From Mesorhizobium wenxiniae (GTDB taxonomy: Bacteria; Pseudomonadota; Alphaproteobacteria; Rhizobiales; Rhizobiaceae), in NCBI RefSeq assembly GCF_002284535.1, contig NZ_NPKH01000011.1:261115-325114 (forward strand): a DNA stretch of 64,000 nt, given 5' to 3'. Positions 18,569-27,804 of the stretch are shown here, piece by piece; within the stretch, counting starts at the first letter, position 1; each line of letters starts with the position of its first letter. The position numbers and the translations under genes were made by a program. Below the pieces are notes generated by a model. It was not told the DNA's origin. It was given only the letters and a program-made list of their open reading frames with translations, and did not search any database.

Positions 18569-18744
18569 GATCTCTCCGACCTGGATTGCGGGAAGGGTGA
18601 CTGGCTGAGCGGATTTTCATTATGCAGTTTTCGGCCTTAGGCGCCTTGTCGTCAGCCCGCGGGCCTTTAACGATGAGCTGGTTGCGGCAACGAAGAAGGC
18701 GAGTGTGAGCCGAGTCAGACCCGTGATCTACAATGGGGAATAGA

Positions 18745-19119
18745 ATGCCTTTGACGCTTCTCATCGATTCGTATTGTGCTGCTTGGTCCGATGGGAGCGC
18801 CGAGCGACGGCGGGCGTTGCTGTTACCGATCTGGAGCGATGGCGCGACATACACGGATCCTGCAGTCCATGCGACTGGCGCGGAAGAACTGCTCGCGCAC
18901 ATCGCAACAGTTCTGGCCAAGCATCCCGGTGCCCGCATCTTACGGACAAGTGACGTGGATGTTCATCATGGGATCGCACGCTTTGCGTGGAAGTTTGCGA
19001 TGCCTGATGGATCGTCCTTCCCTGAGGGTTTGGACATAGCCTTCCTCGACGCTGGTCAGAAGCGGATAACACGTATCATCGGCTTTTTTGGGCCGTTGGT
19101 GAGATCCTCGGTGTCATAA
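18745..19119 (+). CDS. NTF2/SnoaL-like protein
   Basis: 124 aa. The pattern of a short helix (LLIDSYCAAWSD), then TYTDPAVHATGAEELLAHI and a beta-rich second half (ARFAWKFAMPDGSSFPEGLDIAFLD) fits the NTF2-like fold of polyketide-cyclase-like and other small hydrolases. No specific function can be given. GGGGA precedes the ATG at 18745; an upstream ATG at 18733 lacks a ribosome site. Confidence 0.75.
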   Translation: MPLTLLIDSYCAAWSDGSAERRRALLLPIWSDGATYTDPAVHATGAEELLAHIATVLAKHPGARILRTSDVDVHHGIARFAWKFAMPDGSSFPEGLDIAFLDAGQKRITRIIGFFGPLVRSSVS

Positions 19120-19506
19120 GCCTTCGCCATCAAGCCGATCGACCGGCGCGTTCCAGCCCGTGCGCCACCAGGTGTCGGCCATGAGCGTCTCCAAAATGGT
19201 CTGGCTGGATTGTCGGAGGTGGGCACGTTAGGCCGCGTCCCGGCGCGCAGCCTGAACGTTCCCCGACAAAGCCAGGGAACTAGGCACATGAGCCCTGTTC
19301 AAGGCATCAAGCTACATCGAGAAAGGTGGTGTTCTGGAGCGGCCGCCTCTTTTGTGCTCCTCGTCGAAAAGGAAGCGCATCGGCCAACACTTGACCTTTG
19401 AGTCCGTGAAAGGTGCGCTTCAATTCGCAATGCAAGTGCTGTAGTTAGACAAAGAGTGCGGCCTGCCGCTTACTGAGGCAAAGAAGGCGAAAGCGTATCA
19501 ATCGCA
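19120..19506. other. Intergenic, no convincing gene
   Basis: A minus-strand frame reading …SSQTILETLMADTWWRTGWN ends near 19110 and looks protein-like at its C-terminus, but it has no clear start and I do not recognise it. It may be the tail of a decayed gene. The rest shows nothing. GTTCCC/GGGAAC at about 19257-19279 is a weak hairpin. Confidence 0.4.
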
Positions 19507-19941
19507 GTGTATGAGAGCCATACCGATGAGATGAGACGAAGCGGCCGAAGACGGGCTAGGCCCGGCGTTCTGCTCAGCGTGAGCGCTGGTCTGCGGCTGC
19601 TCGCGTCGTTGCTCTTTTTGGTCTGGACCATTCCTGCGGCAACAGCCGACCAGGTCGGACATGATGTAGCTAAAGAGCAAATGAGGCTCGCTGCGTCCAA
19701 ACCGGTCGCGACCATCCTTGTCCGCGACATTGCGCGCCGTGTTGCAGCTGAGACTTCCCGTTTCAAGACGGGAACGCCTGCCATTGCGGGAAACGGCAAG
19801 CCCTTTTGCATTATCCCGGATTTGCGCCTGCCGTTCGAAACCGCGTCAGCCGCACCGATTGGTATCGGGTCTGAGGACCGGGCGAAACTGTCGCCGATCC
19901 GCGCCTTTGATGCGCGCGCGCCTCCGTTCCTCCCGGCATGA
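19507..19941 (+). CDS. Hypothetical protein with possible signal peptide
   Basis: Up to 144 aa from a GTG at 19507; an ATG at 19534 is an alternative. A basic start (RRSGRRRARPG), a hydrophobic stretch (LRLLASLLFLVWTIPAA) and ATADQ look like a signal peptide cut near residue 46. The rest matches nothing I know. The coding bias is weak, and it lies in a gap of nearly 1 kb before secDF. It could be a chance frame. Confidence 0.3.
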   Translation: MYESHTDEMRRSGRRRARPGVLLSVSAGLRLLASLLFLVWTIPAATADQVGHDVAKEQMRLAASKPVATILVRDIARRVAAETSRFKTGTPAIAGNGKPFCIIPDLRLPFETASAAPIGIGSEDRAKLSPIRAFDARAPPFLPA

Positions 19942-20083
19942 TCCTGGCCGCGCGACCGCGGCCGCCGACTCCCAAAACTTTCACATCGCGTTCCCGGGCT
20001 CTCGTCGAGTTGCTCGCCGATCGGAACGCCAAAGCTCTTGTCGGAGGCGGTTTCCGCCCGATATGGGCTGAACGGACAAGAAC

Positions 20084-22636
20084 ATGCTGCATTTTTCGCG
20101 CTGGAAGACCATTCTCATCTGGCTGACGGTCCTGGCCGGTATCCTGTACGCAGCTCCAAACCTGGTTCCCGCCTCCACCCTGGCATCGCTGCCGAATTGG
20201 CTGCCAAAGCGGCAGCTGACGCTGGGCCTCGACCTGCAGGGCGGCTCGCACATCCTGCTCCAGATCGATCGGCAGGACCTCGCCAACGAACGCCTCGAAG
20301 CGGCACGCGACGAGGTCCGCACATCGCTGCGCGATGCCCAGATCGGCTATACCGGGCTTACCGGCACCGCCAATTCCATCCAGGTCCGCATTCGCGACCA
20401 AGGCCAGATCGAAGCTGCGAAGGCCGCGCTCGAAAGATTGACGCAGCCGATCTCGACCGGCCTTTTCATGAGCGGCTCGGTGACCGAGATGGAGATGGCC
20501 GAGCCGGAACCGGGCCTGCTGCGCTTTACGCTGACCGAAGCCGGGGTCGACTACCGGATCGCCGCGGCGCTGACACAATCGATCGAGGTGGTGGGTCGGC
20601 GCGTCAACGAGCTCGGCACAACCGAGCCGATCATCCAGCGCCAGGGATCGGACCGCATCATGGTCCAGGTGCCGGGCCTGCAGGATCCGCAGCGGCTGAA
20701 GGATATCCTCGGACAGACGGCGAAGCTGACCTTCCAGATGGTGGACCAGTCGATTCCGGTCGAGGAGGCGATCTCCGCCCGCCCGCCGGCGGGCTCGACG
20801 GTGTTGTATTCGACGGACGAGCCGCGGGTTCCGCATCTGATCGAGAACCGGATCATCGTCTCCGGCGAAAACCTCGTCGACGCGCAGGCAACCTTCGACC
20901 AGCGCACCAACGAGCCGGTGGTCTCGTTTCGCTTCGACAGTCGCGGCGCCACCCGCTTCGGTCAGGCTACTCAGGCCAATGTCGGGCGCCTGTTCGCCAT
21001 CATCCTCGACAACGAGGTGATCTCCGCGCCTCAGATCCGCGAACCAATCCTGGGCGGCACTGGGCAGATATCCGGCAGTTTCACGGTGGAGAGCGCGAAC
21101 GACCTTGCGGTCCTGCTGCGCGCCGGCGCACTGCCTGCCGACCTCACCATCGTCGAGGAACGCACCGTCGGTCCGAGCCTTGGCAGCGATTCGATCGAGG
21201 CGGGCCAGTTCGCGTCGATCATCGCCTTGTTCCTCGTCGTCGGCTTCATGCTGTTCGCCTATGGGCGACTGGGACTGATCGCGAATATCGCGCTCCTGGC
21301 CAACGTCGCACTGATCATCGCCGTCCTGTCCGTGCTCGGGGCAACGCTGACGCTGCCTGGCATCGCCGGCATCGTGCTGACCATGGGCATGGCGGTCGAT
21401 TCCAACGTCATCATCTTCGAGCGCGTCCGCGAAGAGAACCGCCAAGGGCGCTCGATCGTGCAGTCGATGGATTCCGGGTTCAGACAGGCGCTGGCGACCG
21501 TCGTCGACGCCAATGTGACGACACTGATTGCGGCCGTCATCCTGTTCTTCCTTGGCTCGGGGCCGATCAAGGGGTTCGCCGTCACCCTCGCCATCGGCAT
21601 CGTCACCACCGTGTTCACGGCCTTCACGCTGACGCGCTGGCTGGTCGCGTTCTGGCTGCGCCGGCAGCGGCCGAAAACGATGCCCAACGGTGTCATGCGG
21701 CTGGTGCCCGACGACACGCGCGTGCCGTTCATGGCGTTCCGAAAATACGCCTTCACGCTGTCCTTGCTGTTGTCGATCGCTTCGGCCGTGCTGTTCTTCA
21801 CGGTCGGCATGAACTACGGCATCGACTTCCGCGGCGGTTCGAGCATCGAGGTGCAGGCGAAGGGCCAGCAGGCCGACATCGGCGACATCCGTCAGCGGCT
21901 GACGGGCCTCGAAATGGGTGAGGTGCAGGTGCAGGAGTTCGGCTCGACCCGCGACGTGCTGATCCGCATCGGCACCCAGGGAGGCGGTGATATTGCCGAA
22001 CAGTCCGCGGTTGCGAAAGTGAGAAGCGCGCTCGAAACCGAGTACGAGTTCCGCCGCATCGAGGTTGTCGGTCCGACGGTGTCCTCCGAACTCGCGTTCA
22101 ACGGCACAATGGGCGTGCTCGCCTCACTGCTGGCGATGCTCGTCTACATCTGGATCAGGTTCGAGTGGCAGTTCGGGCTCGGCGCCATCATTTCGACGTT
22201 CCACGACGTGATCCTGATGATCGGCTTCTATGTCGTCGCCGGCATAGAGTTCAATTTGACCTCGATAGCCGCGATCCTGACCATTGTCGGCTACTCCATC
22301 AACGATACGGTTGTTGTCTATGACCGGGTCCGCGAGAACCTGCGCCGCTATAAAAGGATGCCGATTGCCGAGCTGCTCGACCTGTCGATGAACCAGACGC
22401 TGGCGCGAACGGTCCTGACCGGCGTGACCACGCTGTTTGCGCTGGCGGCGCTTTCGATCTGGGGCGGCGAGGTCATCCAGTCCTTCACGATCGCGATGAT
22501 CTTCGGCATCCTCGCCGGGACCTATTCCTCCATCTTCGTCGCCGGGCCGCTGCTGATTCTGTTCAAGCTCCGGCCGGGCGCCCTCAGTCCAGAGGCCGCG
22601 GCGGCGAAAGAGCCGCCGGCGCAGCAAGCCTTATAA
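20084..22636 (+). CDS. secDF: SecD-SecF fusion, protein export membrane protein
   Basis: 850 aa. An N-terminal TM helix (ILIWLTVLAGILYAAP) is followed by the SecD P1 domain with the conserved LGLDLQGGSHILLQID. A TM block with GIAGIVLTMGMAVDSNVIIFE sits at about residues 420-450. Then the SecF half follows, with MNYGIDFRGGSSIEV near 575 and IVGYSINDTVVVYDRVREN near 740. It uses the proton motive force to help SecYEG export. SecDF fusions are common in rhizobia, usually near yajC. Here no yajC is adjacent and the neighbours are accessory genes, so this may be a second, specialised copy. Confidence 0.93.
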   Translation: MLHFSRWKTILIWLTVLAGILYAAPNLVPASTLASLPNWLPKRQLTLGLDLQGGSHILLQIDRQDLANERLEAARDEVRTSLRDAQIGYTGLTGTANSIQVRIRDQGQIEAAKAALERLTQPISTGLFMSGSVTEMEMAEPEPGLLRFTLTEAGVDYRIAAALTQSIEVVGRRVNELGTTEPIIQRQGSDRIMVQVPGLQDPQRLKDILGQTAKLTFQMVDQSIPVEEAISARPPAGSTVLYSTDEPRVPHLIENRIIVSGENLVDAQATFDQRTNEPVVSFRFDSRGATRFGQATQANVGRLFAIILDNEVISAPQIREPILGGTGQISGSFTVESANDLAVLLRAGALPADLTIVEERTVGPSLGSDSIEAGQFASIIALFLVVGFMLFAYGRLGLIANIALLANVALIIAVLSVLGATLTLPGIAGIVLTMGMAVDSNVIIFERVREENRQGRSIVQSMDSGFRQALATVVDANVTTLIAAVILFFLGSGPIKGFAVTLAIGIVTTVFTAFTLTRWLVAFWLRRQRPKTMPNGVMRLVPDDTRVPFMAFRKYAFTLSLLLSIASAVLFFTVGMNYGIDFRGGSSIEVQAKGQQADIGDIRQRLTGLEMGEVQVQEFGSTRDVLIRIGTQGGGDIAEQSAVAKVRSALETEYEFRRIEVVGPTVSSELAFNGTMGVLASLLAMLVYIWIRFEWQFGLGAIISTFHDVILMIGFYVVAGIEFNLTSIAAILTIVGYSINDTVVVYDRVRENLRRYKRMPIAELLDLSMNQTLARTVLTGVTTLFALAALSIWGGEVIQSFTIAMIFGILAGTYSSIFVAGPLLILFKLRPGALSPEAAAAKEPPAQQAL

Positions 22637-22685
22637 CCCAACGATCGACACCATCTTTTTGGCTCGCTGCAGCACTTTGATCTGG

Positions 22686-23936
22686 CTAGACCGTCTCTCG
22701 CATCACGACTGCGACGACTACCCCTGAGAGAAACGTCAGCGTGGCGATCGATGTGATCGCCGATGACAGCCCGAAGCTGTCGGCGATGAGGCCGGCGCAG
22801 AGCGCACCGATCGCGTAGCCGAGATCCCGCCAGAACCGGTAGACGCTGAGCGAGCGGGCGCGCCAGGTCGGATGCGAGGCATCGGAGACGGCTGCGATCA
22901 AGCTCGGGTAGACCATCGCTGTGCCGAGGCCGAGCAGAAGGCTGCCGACGATCCACCACTCGAACTCACGCGTCGCCGCGGTGAGAAACAGACCGGCGGC
23001 CTGAACCCACATGCCGGCGACGATCAGGCCTTTGCGCCCCCAACGATCGCTCAAGGGGCCCGTGACGATCTGCAGGACACCCCATGTCGCGGGATAGATC
23101 GCCTTGAGGATGCCGATGCGCTCGACGCCGAGGCCGAAGGAAGCGAAGAACAAAGGGAAGACGCCCCAGCTCATGCCGTCGTTGAGATTGTTGACCAGGC
23201 CGGCCTGGGAGGCGGCGAACAGGTTGCGATCCCCGAAGGAAGTAAGCGCGAAGACCTGCCTAAAGCTGATCGGCGCGGCCTGCTGCGCCTGGGATGAAGC
23301 CTCCAGCCGAACATGGTCCCGCGTGTCGCGCACGAGCAGGATCGACAGTGCGGCACCGATGGCCGCATAGCCGATGCCGAGATAGATCGGCACTGGCCGA
23401 AGTCCGTATTGCGCGGCCAGATAGCCGGTCAGCAACGCCGTCACCCCGACGGCGAGATAGCCGGCGAACTCGTTGAGGCCGACGGCAAGGCCGCGCGATT
23501 TCGGCCCGACGAGATCGACTTTCATGATCACGGTCATCGACCAGGCGAGCCCCTGGTTGATGCCGAGCAATGCGTTGGCCGCAATCACCCATTCCCAGGT
23601 CGGCGCCCAGATGATCATGAACGGCACCGGCAGGCCGACCAGCCATCCCAAAACGAGTACGCGCTTGCGGCCCCACGCGTCGGCAAGCTGGCCCGAGACC
23701 AGATTGGCGAGAGCCTTGATCACGCCGAAGCTGACGATGAATGAGACGATGAGCGTCGTCGATGTGACGTGGAACTCCTCCGAACCGATCAGCGGCACCA
23801 CCGTCCGTTCTATCCCGACCATGCCGCCGACAAAGGCGTTGATCACGACGAGCAGCGCGAATTGCGGCCAGTTCTCCTTGAGGCCGAGCCTGACGGATGA
23901 ACCCGTCTTGCCTGGAACCGATGCCGCTTCCTCCAT
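22686..23936 (-). CDS. MFS transporter
   Basis: 416 aa with about twelve hydrophobic helices. The MFS loop motif is seen as GQLADAWGRKRVLV after TM2 and GPLSDRWGRKGLIV after TM8. The substrate is not clear. It lies three bases downstream of an MBL-fold remnant and close to the divergent ArsR-rhodanese regulator. That setting recalls carriers for sulfur compounds or metalloids. It ends convergently with secDF, 50 bp apart. Confidence 0.88.
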   Translation of the reverse strand: MEEAASVPGKTGSSVRLGLKENWPQFALLVVINAFVGGMVGIERTVVPLIGSEEFHVTSTTLIVSFIVSFGVIKALANLVSGQLADAWGRKRVLVLGWLVGLPVPFMIIWAPTWEWVIAANALLGINQGLAWSMTVIMKVDLVGPKSRGLAVGLNEFAGYLAVGVTALLTGYLAAQYGLRPVPIYLGIGYAAIGAALSILLVRDTRDHVRLEASSQAQQAAPISFRQVFALTSFGDRNLFAASQAGLVNNLNDGMSWGVFPLFFASFGLGVERIGILKAIYPATWGVLQIVTGPLSDRWGRKGLIVAGMWVQAAGLFLTAATREFEWWIVGSLLLGLGTAMVYPSLIAAVSDASHPTWRARSLSVYRFWRDLGYAIGALCAGLIADSFGLSSAITSIATLTFLSGVVVAVVMRETV

Positions 23937-23939
23937 GGG

Positions 23940-24131
23940 TCAGGCCGCCGCCGCAGCCAAGCCGGAATTGGCGGCCCGGAGTGCCGCGGCCTTGGGCGGT
24001 ACCGGCGGAATCTCGGCGAGCATGAAGCGGATGAACGCGCCCTCGTCCTCGATCAGGAGGGCCTCGTTATGGCAACCGAACAGGTACGAGACGCCGGCTG
24101 GATCGGTGTGAAGAAACTGGCGGAGGATCAT
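23940..24131 (-). pseudogene. MBL-fold hydrolase remnant with large internal deletion
   Basis: 63 aa: MILRQFLHTDPAGVSYLFGC looks like the start of an MBL-fold (persulfide-dioxygenase-like) protein, and EALLIEDEGAFIRFMLAEI with PPVPPKAAALRAANSG looks like its C-terminus. The HxHxDH metal centre and everything between are missing, which suggests an in-frame deletion of roughly 200 codons. It still has a start and stop, so a short product may be made. It lies between the MFS gene and the ArsR-rhodanese gene, a grouping in which an intact MBL protein is expected. Confidence 0.6.
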
Positions 24132-24202
24132 GGTCTTGCGCGCCTCGCTAGGAAGGGCTAGAACCTCAATCATTCCGCTGAATGTTTCATTGAGGAGAAG
24201 CG

Positions 24203-24871
24203 GTGTCAAGCACCGGACCGAAACAGGCGATCTACGCAAGCCTTGCCGAAGTGGCTCAGGCGCTCGGCCATCCGCATCGGCTCGAGCTGCTGGAGCATCT
24301 GGCGCAAGGGGTGCGCAGCGTCGAGGACCTCGCCGCGCGAGCCCATCTGAGTTTCGCCAATACGTCGCGCCATCTGCAGATCCTGCGGCGGGCGCGGCTC
24401 GTCGAGACGCAGCGCCGCGGCAAGCACGTGCTCTATAGCCTCGCCGGCGATGCCGAGGTGGTGGCGCTGATCAAGGCGCTCGGCCGCGTCGGCGAGCGAA
24501 ACGTGGCCGAAATCGGCCGCGTCATGGCCGAATACTTCCGGGCTCGCGATGCGATGGAACCGGTGTCGCGAGACGACCTCGTCTCGAGGCTGCATGACGG
24601 CATGGTCACGGTTCTCGACGTGCGGCCCGAGGATGAATTTGGGGTTGGGCATCTTCCAGGCGCCCTCAACATCCCGCTGGCCGAGCTGGAGCGTCGCTTG
24701 GGCGAGTTACCGGCGGATCGGGAGGTGATCGCCTATTGCCGCGGCCCTTATTGCGTTCTGTCGTTCGAAGCGGTCGCCGCCTTGCGGGAGCGGGGCTACC
24801 TCGTCCGTCGGCTCGAGGACGGCTATCCCGAATGGAAGGCCGCCGGCCTACCGGTCGAAACGGCAGCCTGA
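24203..24871 (+). CDS. ArsR-family regulator fused to rhodanese domain
   Basis: 222 aa. Residues about 10-95 are an ArsR winged helix (ALGHPHRLELLEHLAQG, then LSFANTSRHLQILRRARLVE). Residues about 120-218 are a rhodanese domain with active-site loop YCRGPYC, so the catalytic Cys is kept. I saw no ArsR metal-binding CxC. The protein may sense sulfane sulfur or persulfide through the rhodanese Cys and control the divergent MBL/MFS genes; that is inference. It starts with GTG at 24203 after GAGGAG. Confidence 0.88.
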   Translation: MSSTGPKQAIYASLAEVAQALGHPHRLELLEHLAQGVRSVEDLAARAHLSFANTSRHLQILRRARLVETQRRGKHVLYSLAGDAEVVALIKALGRVGERNVAEIGRVMAEYFRARDAMEPVSRDDLVSRLHDGMVTVLDVRPEDEFGVGHLPGALNIPLAELERRLGELPADREVIAYCRGPYCVLSFEAVAALRERGYLVRRLEDGYPEWKAAGLPVETAA

Positions 24872-24930
24872 AACAGAACGCGCGGAGCTGTCAGAGCGTC
24901 GTTGGTCTGGCGTGGACTTTCAGCGGCGAG

Positions 24931-25470
24931 TCAGCGGGCCAGCGCGGCCGCCTGCTCCAGGCTGATACCCCGGGCGAGCGGGTCAGCGTGCCGGTGCGCG
25001 AGCCGCCATTCGGATCCTTCGCGGCGATAGACCAAGGTGACGCGCAGCGGCCAGTCCTGGGCCGGCAGACCGCCGACTTCGCCGCGGCCGCGCTCGATGA
25101 GCGCGAGAACCACCATGTCGGCCGCGGCATAGGGTTGGACCAGCTCTTGTTCCAGCGTGCCGTTCTTGAAGAAACGCCCCATTGCCTCCCACCGTTCGCT
25201 TGTCATCTCCACGCCGCGTGTCGGCTTTCCGCCGAAAGGCGACATAAGCGTGAAGTCATCGGTGAGCGCAATCAACGCACGGTATCGGGCGATGTCGCCG
25301 CGCATCAGCGCCGCGTTGGCTTCGGCGGTCTGCCTGATGAGCGTCGCAATCTCCTCGTCGGCGATGGAGACCTGATGGGCAACGGCAGAGACGCTCGTAG
25401 CTTTCGTGATCCCAAGCGACGCGAGACCGGCGCCCGCTGCAGCGAGTGCTGAACATCGTGAAACTGGCAT
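24931..25470 (-). CDS. Exported NTF2/SnoaL-like protein
   Basis: 179 aa. The N-terminus MPVSRCSALAAAGAGLASLG is a weak signal or anchor sequence. The rest has the SnoaL/DUF4440-like pattern: IRQTAEANAALMRGDIARY, DDFTLMSPFGGKPTRG, then VTLVYRREGSEWRLAHRHAD with the late conserved His-x-His. AGGAGAA lies eight bases before the ATG. It is a single gene next to a decayed monooxygenase-like gene. The substrate is unknown. Confidence 0.78.
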   Translation of the reverse strand: MPVSRCSALAAAGAGLASLGITKATSVSAVAHQVSIADEEIATLIRQTAEANAALMRGDIARYRALIALTDDFTLMSPFGGKPTRGVEMTSERWEAMGRFFKNGTLEQELVQPYAAADMVVLALIERGRGEVGGLPAQDWPLRVTLVYRREGSEWRLAHRHADPLARGISLEQAAALAR

Positions 25471-25569
25471 GAGAATTTCTCCTATGTTTGTACCAATCCG
25501 CAGGCTCAGCCCGCTGGCATCGGTCGAGCCGATGCGATCTCACATCTTTCAACCAGCCGGCATTTTCCG

Positions 25570-25838
25570 TCAGGGCTTCAAAAGACTGTGCAGCGGCTGG
25601 AAGAACAGCTTCGGCCGGATGCCATCCGGCAGATTCGGCGCGATATGAGCAGCGAAGAAGCGCGTCGCGTCTTCCTGGGAGTTCCACACCTCGACGATCC
25701 GCCAGCCGGCTGCCACCGGGTGCGACACGTGCATGATGAAGCCGGCGCCTGCCTCAAAGCGCCACCCACGAGGGCGGGCATGCCATCATACCCTTCCGGC
25801 GACTGTCCGCCGACCTCGGAAATCATCATCACCGACAT
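25570..25838 (-). pseudogene. Small monooxygenase-like protein (ABM-like), frameshifted
   Basis: From ATG 25838: MSVMMISEVGGQSPEGYDGM…LRQAP. After that the sensible frame changes to AGFIMHVSHPVAAGWRIVEV and ends with PKLFFQPLHSLLKP and a stop at 25570. The two halves together look like a ~90-aa antibiotic-biosynthesis-monooxygenase or stress-response dimeric barrel protein. One frameshift near 25750 breaks it. It diverges from the broken LysR gene at 25941, so the regulator and target seem to have decayed together. Confidence 0.65.
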
Positions 25839-25940
25839 GGCTGTTTTCCCGCTCAAGGCAGCGTTCGTCCGGCGATGCACCGCTCAACCGGCAGAATTGC
25901 ATGTTGATCTTGATGAAGCCAATGATATGATTTCAGCAAT

Positions 25941-26902
25941 ATGCTGAACGAAATTGATCTTTCACGCGCCGATCTCAATCTCCTCGTCCTCTTCGAGGCC
26001 GTGTCGAAGAGCACCACGTGGGCCGGGCTGCGGACCGGCTTAATCTGACTCCATCGGCTGTCAGTCACGGGCTCGGCCGGTTGCGCCGGCTCCTCAATGA
26101 TCCGCTGTTCCTTAGAACACCCAAGGGCGTCGTGCCGACGGCGCGTGCGACGGAACTGGCCGCGCCGATCGCCGATATTCTGGCGCGCGTGCGCAGCGTC
26201 ATGGCGACTGCCGCACCCTTCAACCCCTCCACGGCGGTGCGCCGGTTCGCAATCGGCGCGCCGGACGGTGTCTCAGCCGTGATCCTGCGCCCGCTTCTCG
26301 CAAAACTCAGCCGGATTGCGCCACGCATCGACATCGGCGTGCGTTGCCCTCTCCGGCCCGCGTGTGGCGAAGCGCGATTGTCGATCTCGAGGCGCACGCC
26401 ATCAGTATCGCGATCATTCCGTCCGATGACATCCCGCCTCGCTTCGAAAAGCGCTGCATCTACGAAGAAGACTTTGTAATTGCCATGCCGCCTTGGACAT
26501 CCGTTCGCGCGTGATCCGACCCTGGAGCGATACTGCGACATGCAGCATCTGGTGGTCTCGCACAGTGGCGATCCCTATGGCTTCGTGGATGAACAGCTGG
26601 CCAAGCAAGGCCGGGCAAGACGGATCGCGTTGACTGTTCCCAACTTCATGTTCGCGCTTGCGGTCATCGCCGAGACCGATCTCATCTCGGCCCTGCCGCG
26701 GCGGTTCGTTACCATGCATGCGGCGCGTTTCGGCGTCCTGAGCCTCGATGCCCCGTTGCCGTTGCCCGGCTTCCGGCTCAACGCCGTCGCTCCCAAGGTC
26801 GCGATGATGGATGCGGGTGAGGCATGGCTCTTCGATCTGCTTGCAGGAGTGGAGCATACTGAGCAAAAGCACCACAGCGGCCTGCCCGCACTAAGACGGT
26901 AA
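25941..26902 (+). pseudogene. LysR-family regulator with several frameshifts
   Basis: Starts MLNEIDLSRADLNLLVLFEA. The HTH continues in another frame from about 26001 (HHVGRAADRLNLTPSAVSHG) and reads on to IAPRIDIGVR near 26345. A third stretch (AIVDLEAHAISIAIIPSDD) and a fourth (HPFARDPTLERYCDMQHLVV) are again shifted, ending at 26902. At least three frameshifts are needed, so a sequencing error is unlikely and the gene is dead. The pieces in order cover a full LysR protein. It diverges from the frameshifted monooxygenase-like gene. Confidence 0.85.
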
Positions 26903-27006
26903 TCATAGCTCGGAAAGCTTCGTCGGCTCCATGGCGGGTGTGCTTTAGGGTAGATTTAATGCCGCGCAGCGTTGATGAAACTGACAACTACGTTTCCGCT
27001 GGAGCG

Positions 27007-27804
27007 CTACTCGCTCGGAGTTGGAAAGTGCTTTTCAAGCCAGGTTCGCCACCTTGGCTCCTCCCGTTTTGCAACGCTCGCTGCATCGTCGCCAAAGAGG
27101 AAAAACCGCACGGACAGGAATGTCATCCCGCCCATCGGCAAGGCGAAGAGGTGCGCGAAGCCCGGCGCGGGCTGGTCCAGCCGGACCACCAGCTCGGGAT
27201 GGTCCTGCGGCCCTGTTCGTTCGACGACGCCCTCGAATGCCTGCGTGTCCGAAGCCACGCGCCGTTGTTCAGTCGCATTCGCCAGGCCCAAGGGTTCAAC
27301 CAGCTTTCGCCATGCATCGGCTAAAGGTTGAGAGGACCGGAACAAGAGCTGAAAAGCCGAGCCGTGCTGCCCGGGAAAGTGCGTGAGGTAGAGGCGGAGC
27401 AGGCGGAAGAAGGCGATCCATCCGTAGCTGTGGCCTTCGAACTGATCATCCCAATCATCAGAAGTCGCGAACCACCGATGGACAACGCGAACGGTACAAA
27501 GCCCGCCGGACTTCGCCTCGACGGTCCATTCCGTCGCTACCGTTCCCGACTGACCCGGTGCTTCTGCGACAAACCGCTTGGGCGGCTCCCAAGCCGTGAT
27601 GGTGGCGACCGAATCCATGCTTCCATCGGCAGCGAAATGCGAAACGGTGGTTCCTCCGATGCGGCCTTCGAGTTCGCTCAGCACGAACCATTGAGATATT
27701 CCAGGTCCCGTTGCGATCGCGTTCCAGACGTCCTCCGGTGTACCGGGGAGATCCACTTGCGCCTCGACCGAGCGATTGCCGGCAGAATCTTTTTTTACTG
27801 GCAT
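27007..27804 (-). CDS. SRPBCC/AHSA1-like protein
   Basis: 265 aa. The START-like fold begins with VEAQVDLPGTPEDVWNAIAT and TGPGISQWFVLSELEG, then ITAWEPPKRFVAEA and WTVEAKSGGLCTVRVVHRW: the AHSA1 (activator of Hsp90 ATPase homologue-like) pattern. The C-terminal half (about 160-265) is less familiar and may be a second, degenerate copy. The stop of the upstream ArsR-type gene overlaps its first ten bases, so they form one operon, as ArsR/AHSA1 pairs often do. The ligand is unknown. Confidence 0.8.
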   Translation of the reverse strand: MPVKKDSAGNRSVEAQVDLPGTPEDVWNAIATGPGISQWFVLSELEGRIGGTTVSHFAADGSMDSVATITAWEPPKRFVAEAPGQSGTVATEWTVEAKSGGLCTVRVVHRWFATSDDWDDQFEGHSYGWIAFFRLLRLYLTHFPGQHGSAFQLLFRSSQPLADAWRKLVEPLGLANATEQRRVASDTQAFEGVVERTGPQDHPELVVRLDQPAPGFAHLFALPMGGMTFLSVRFFLFGDDAASVAKREEPRWRTWLEKHFPTPSE

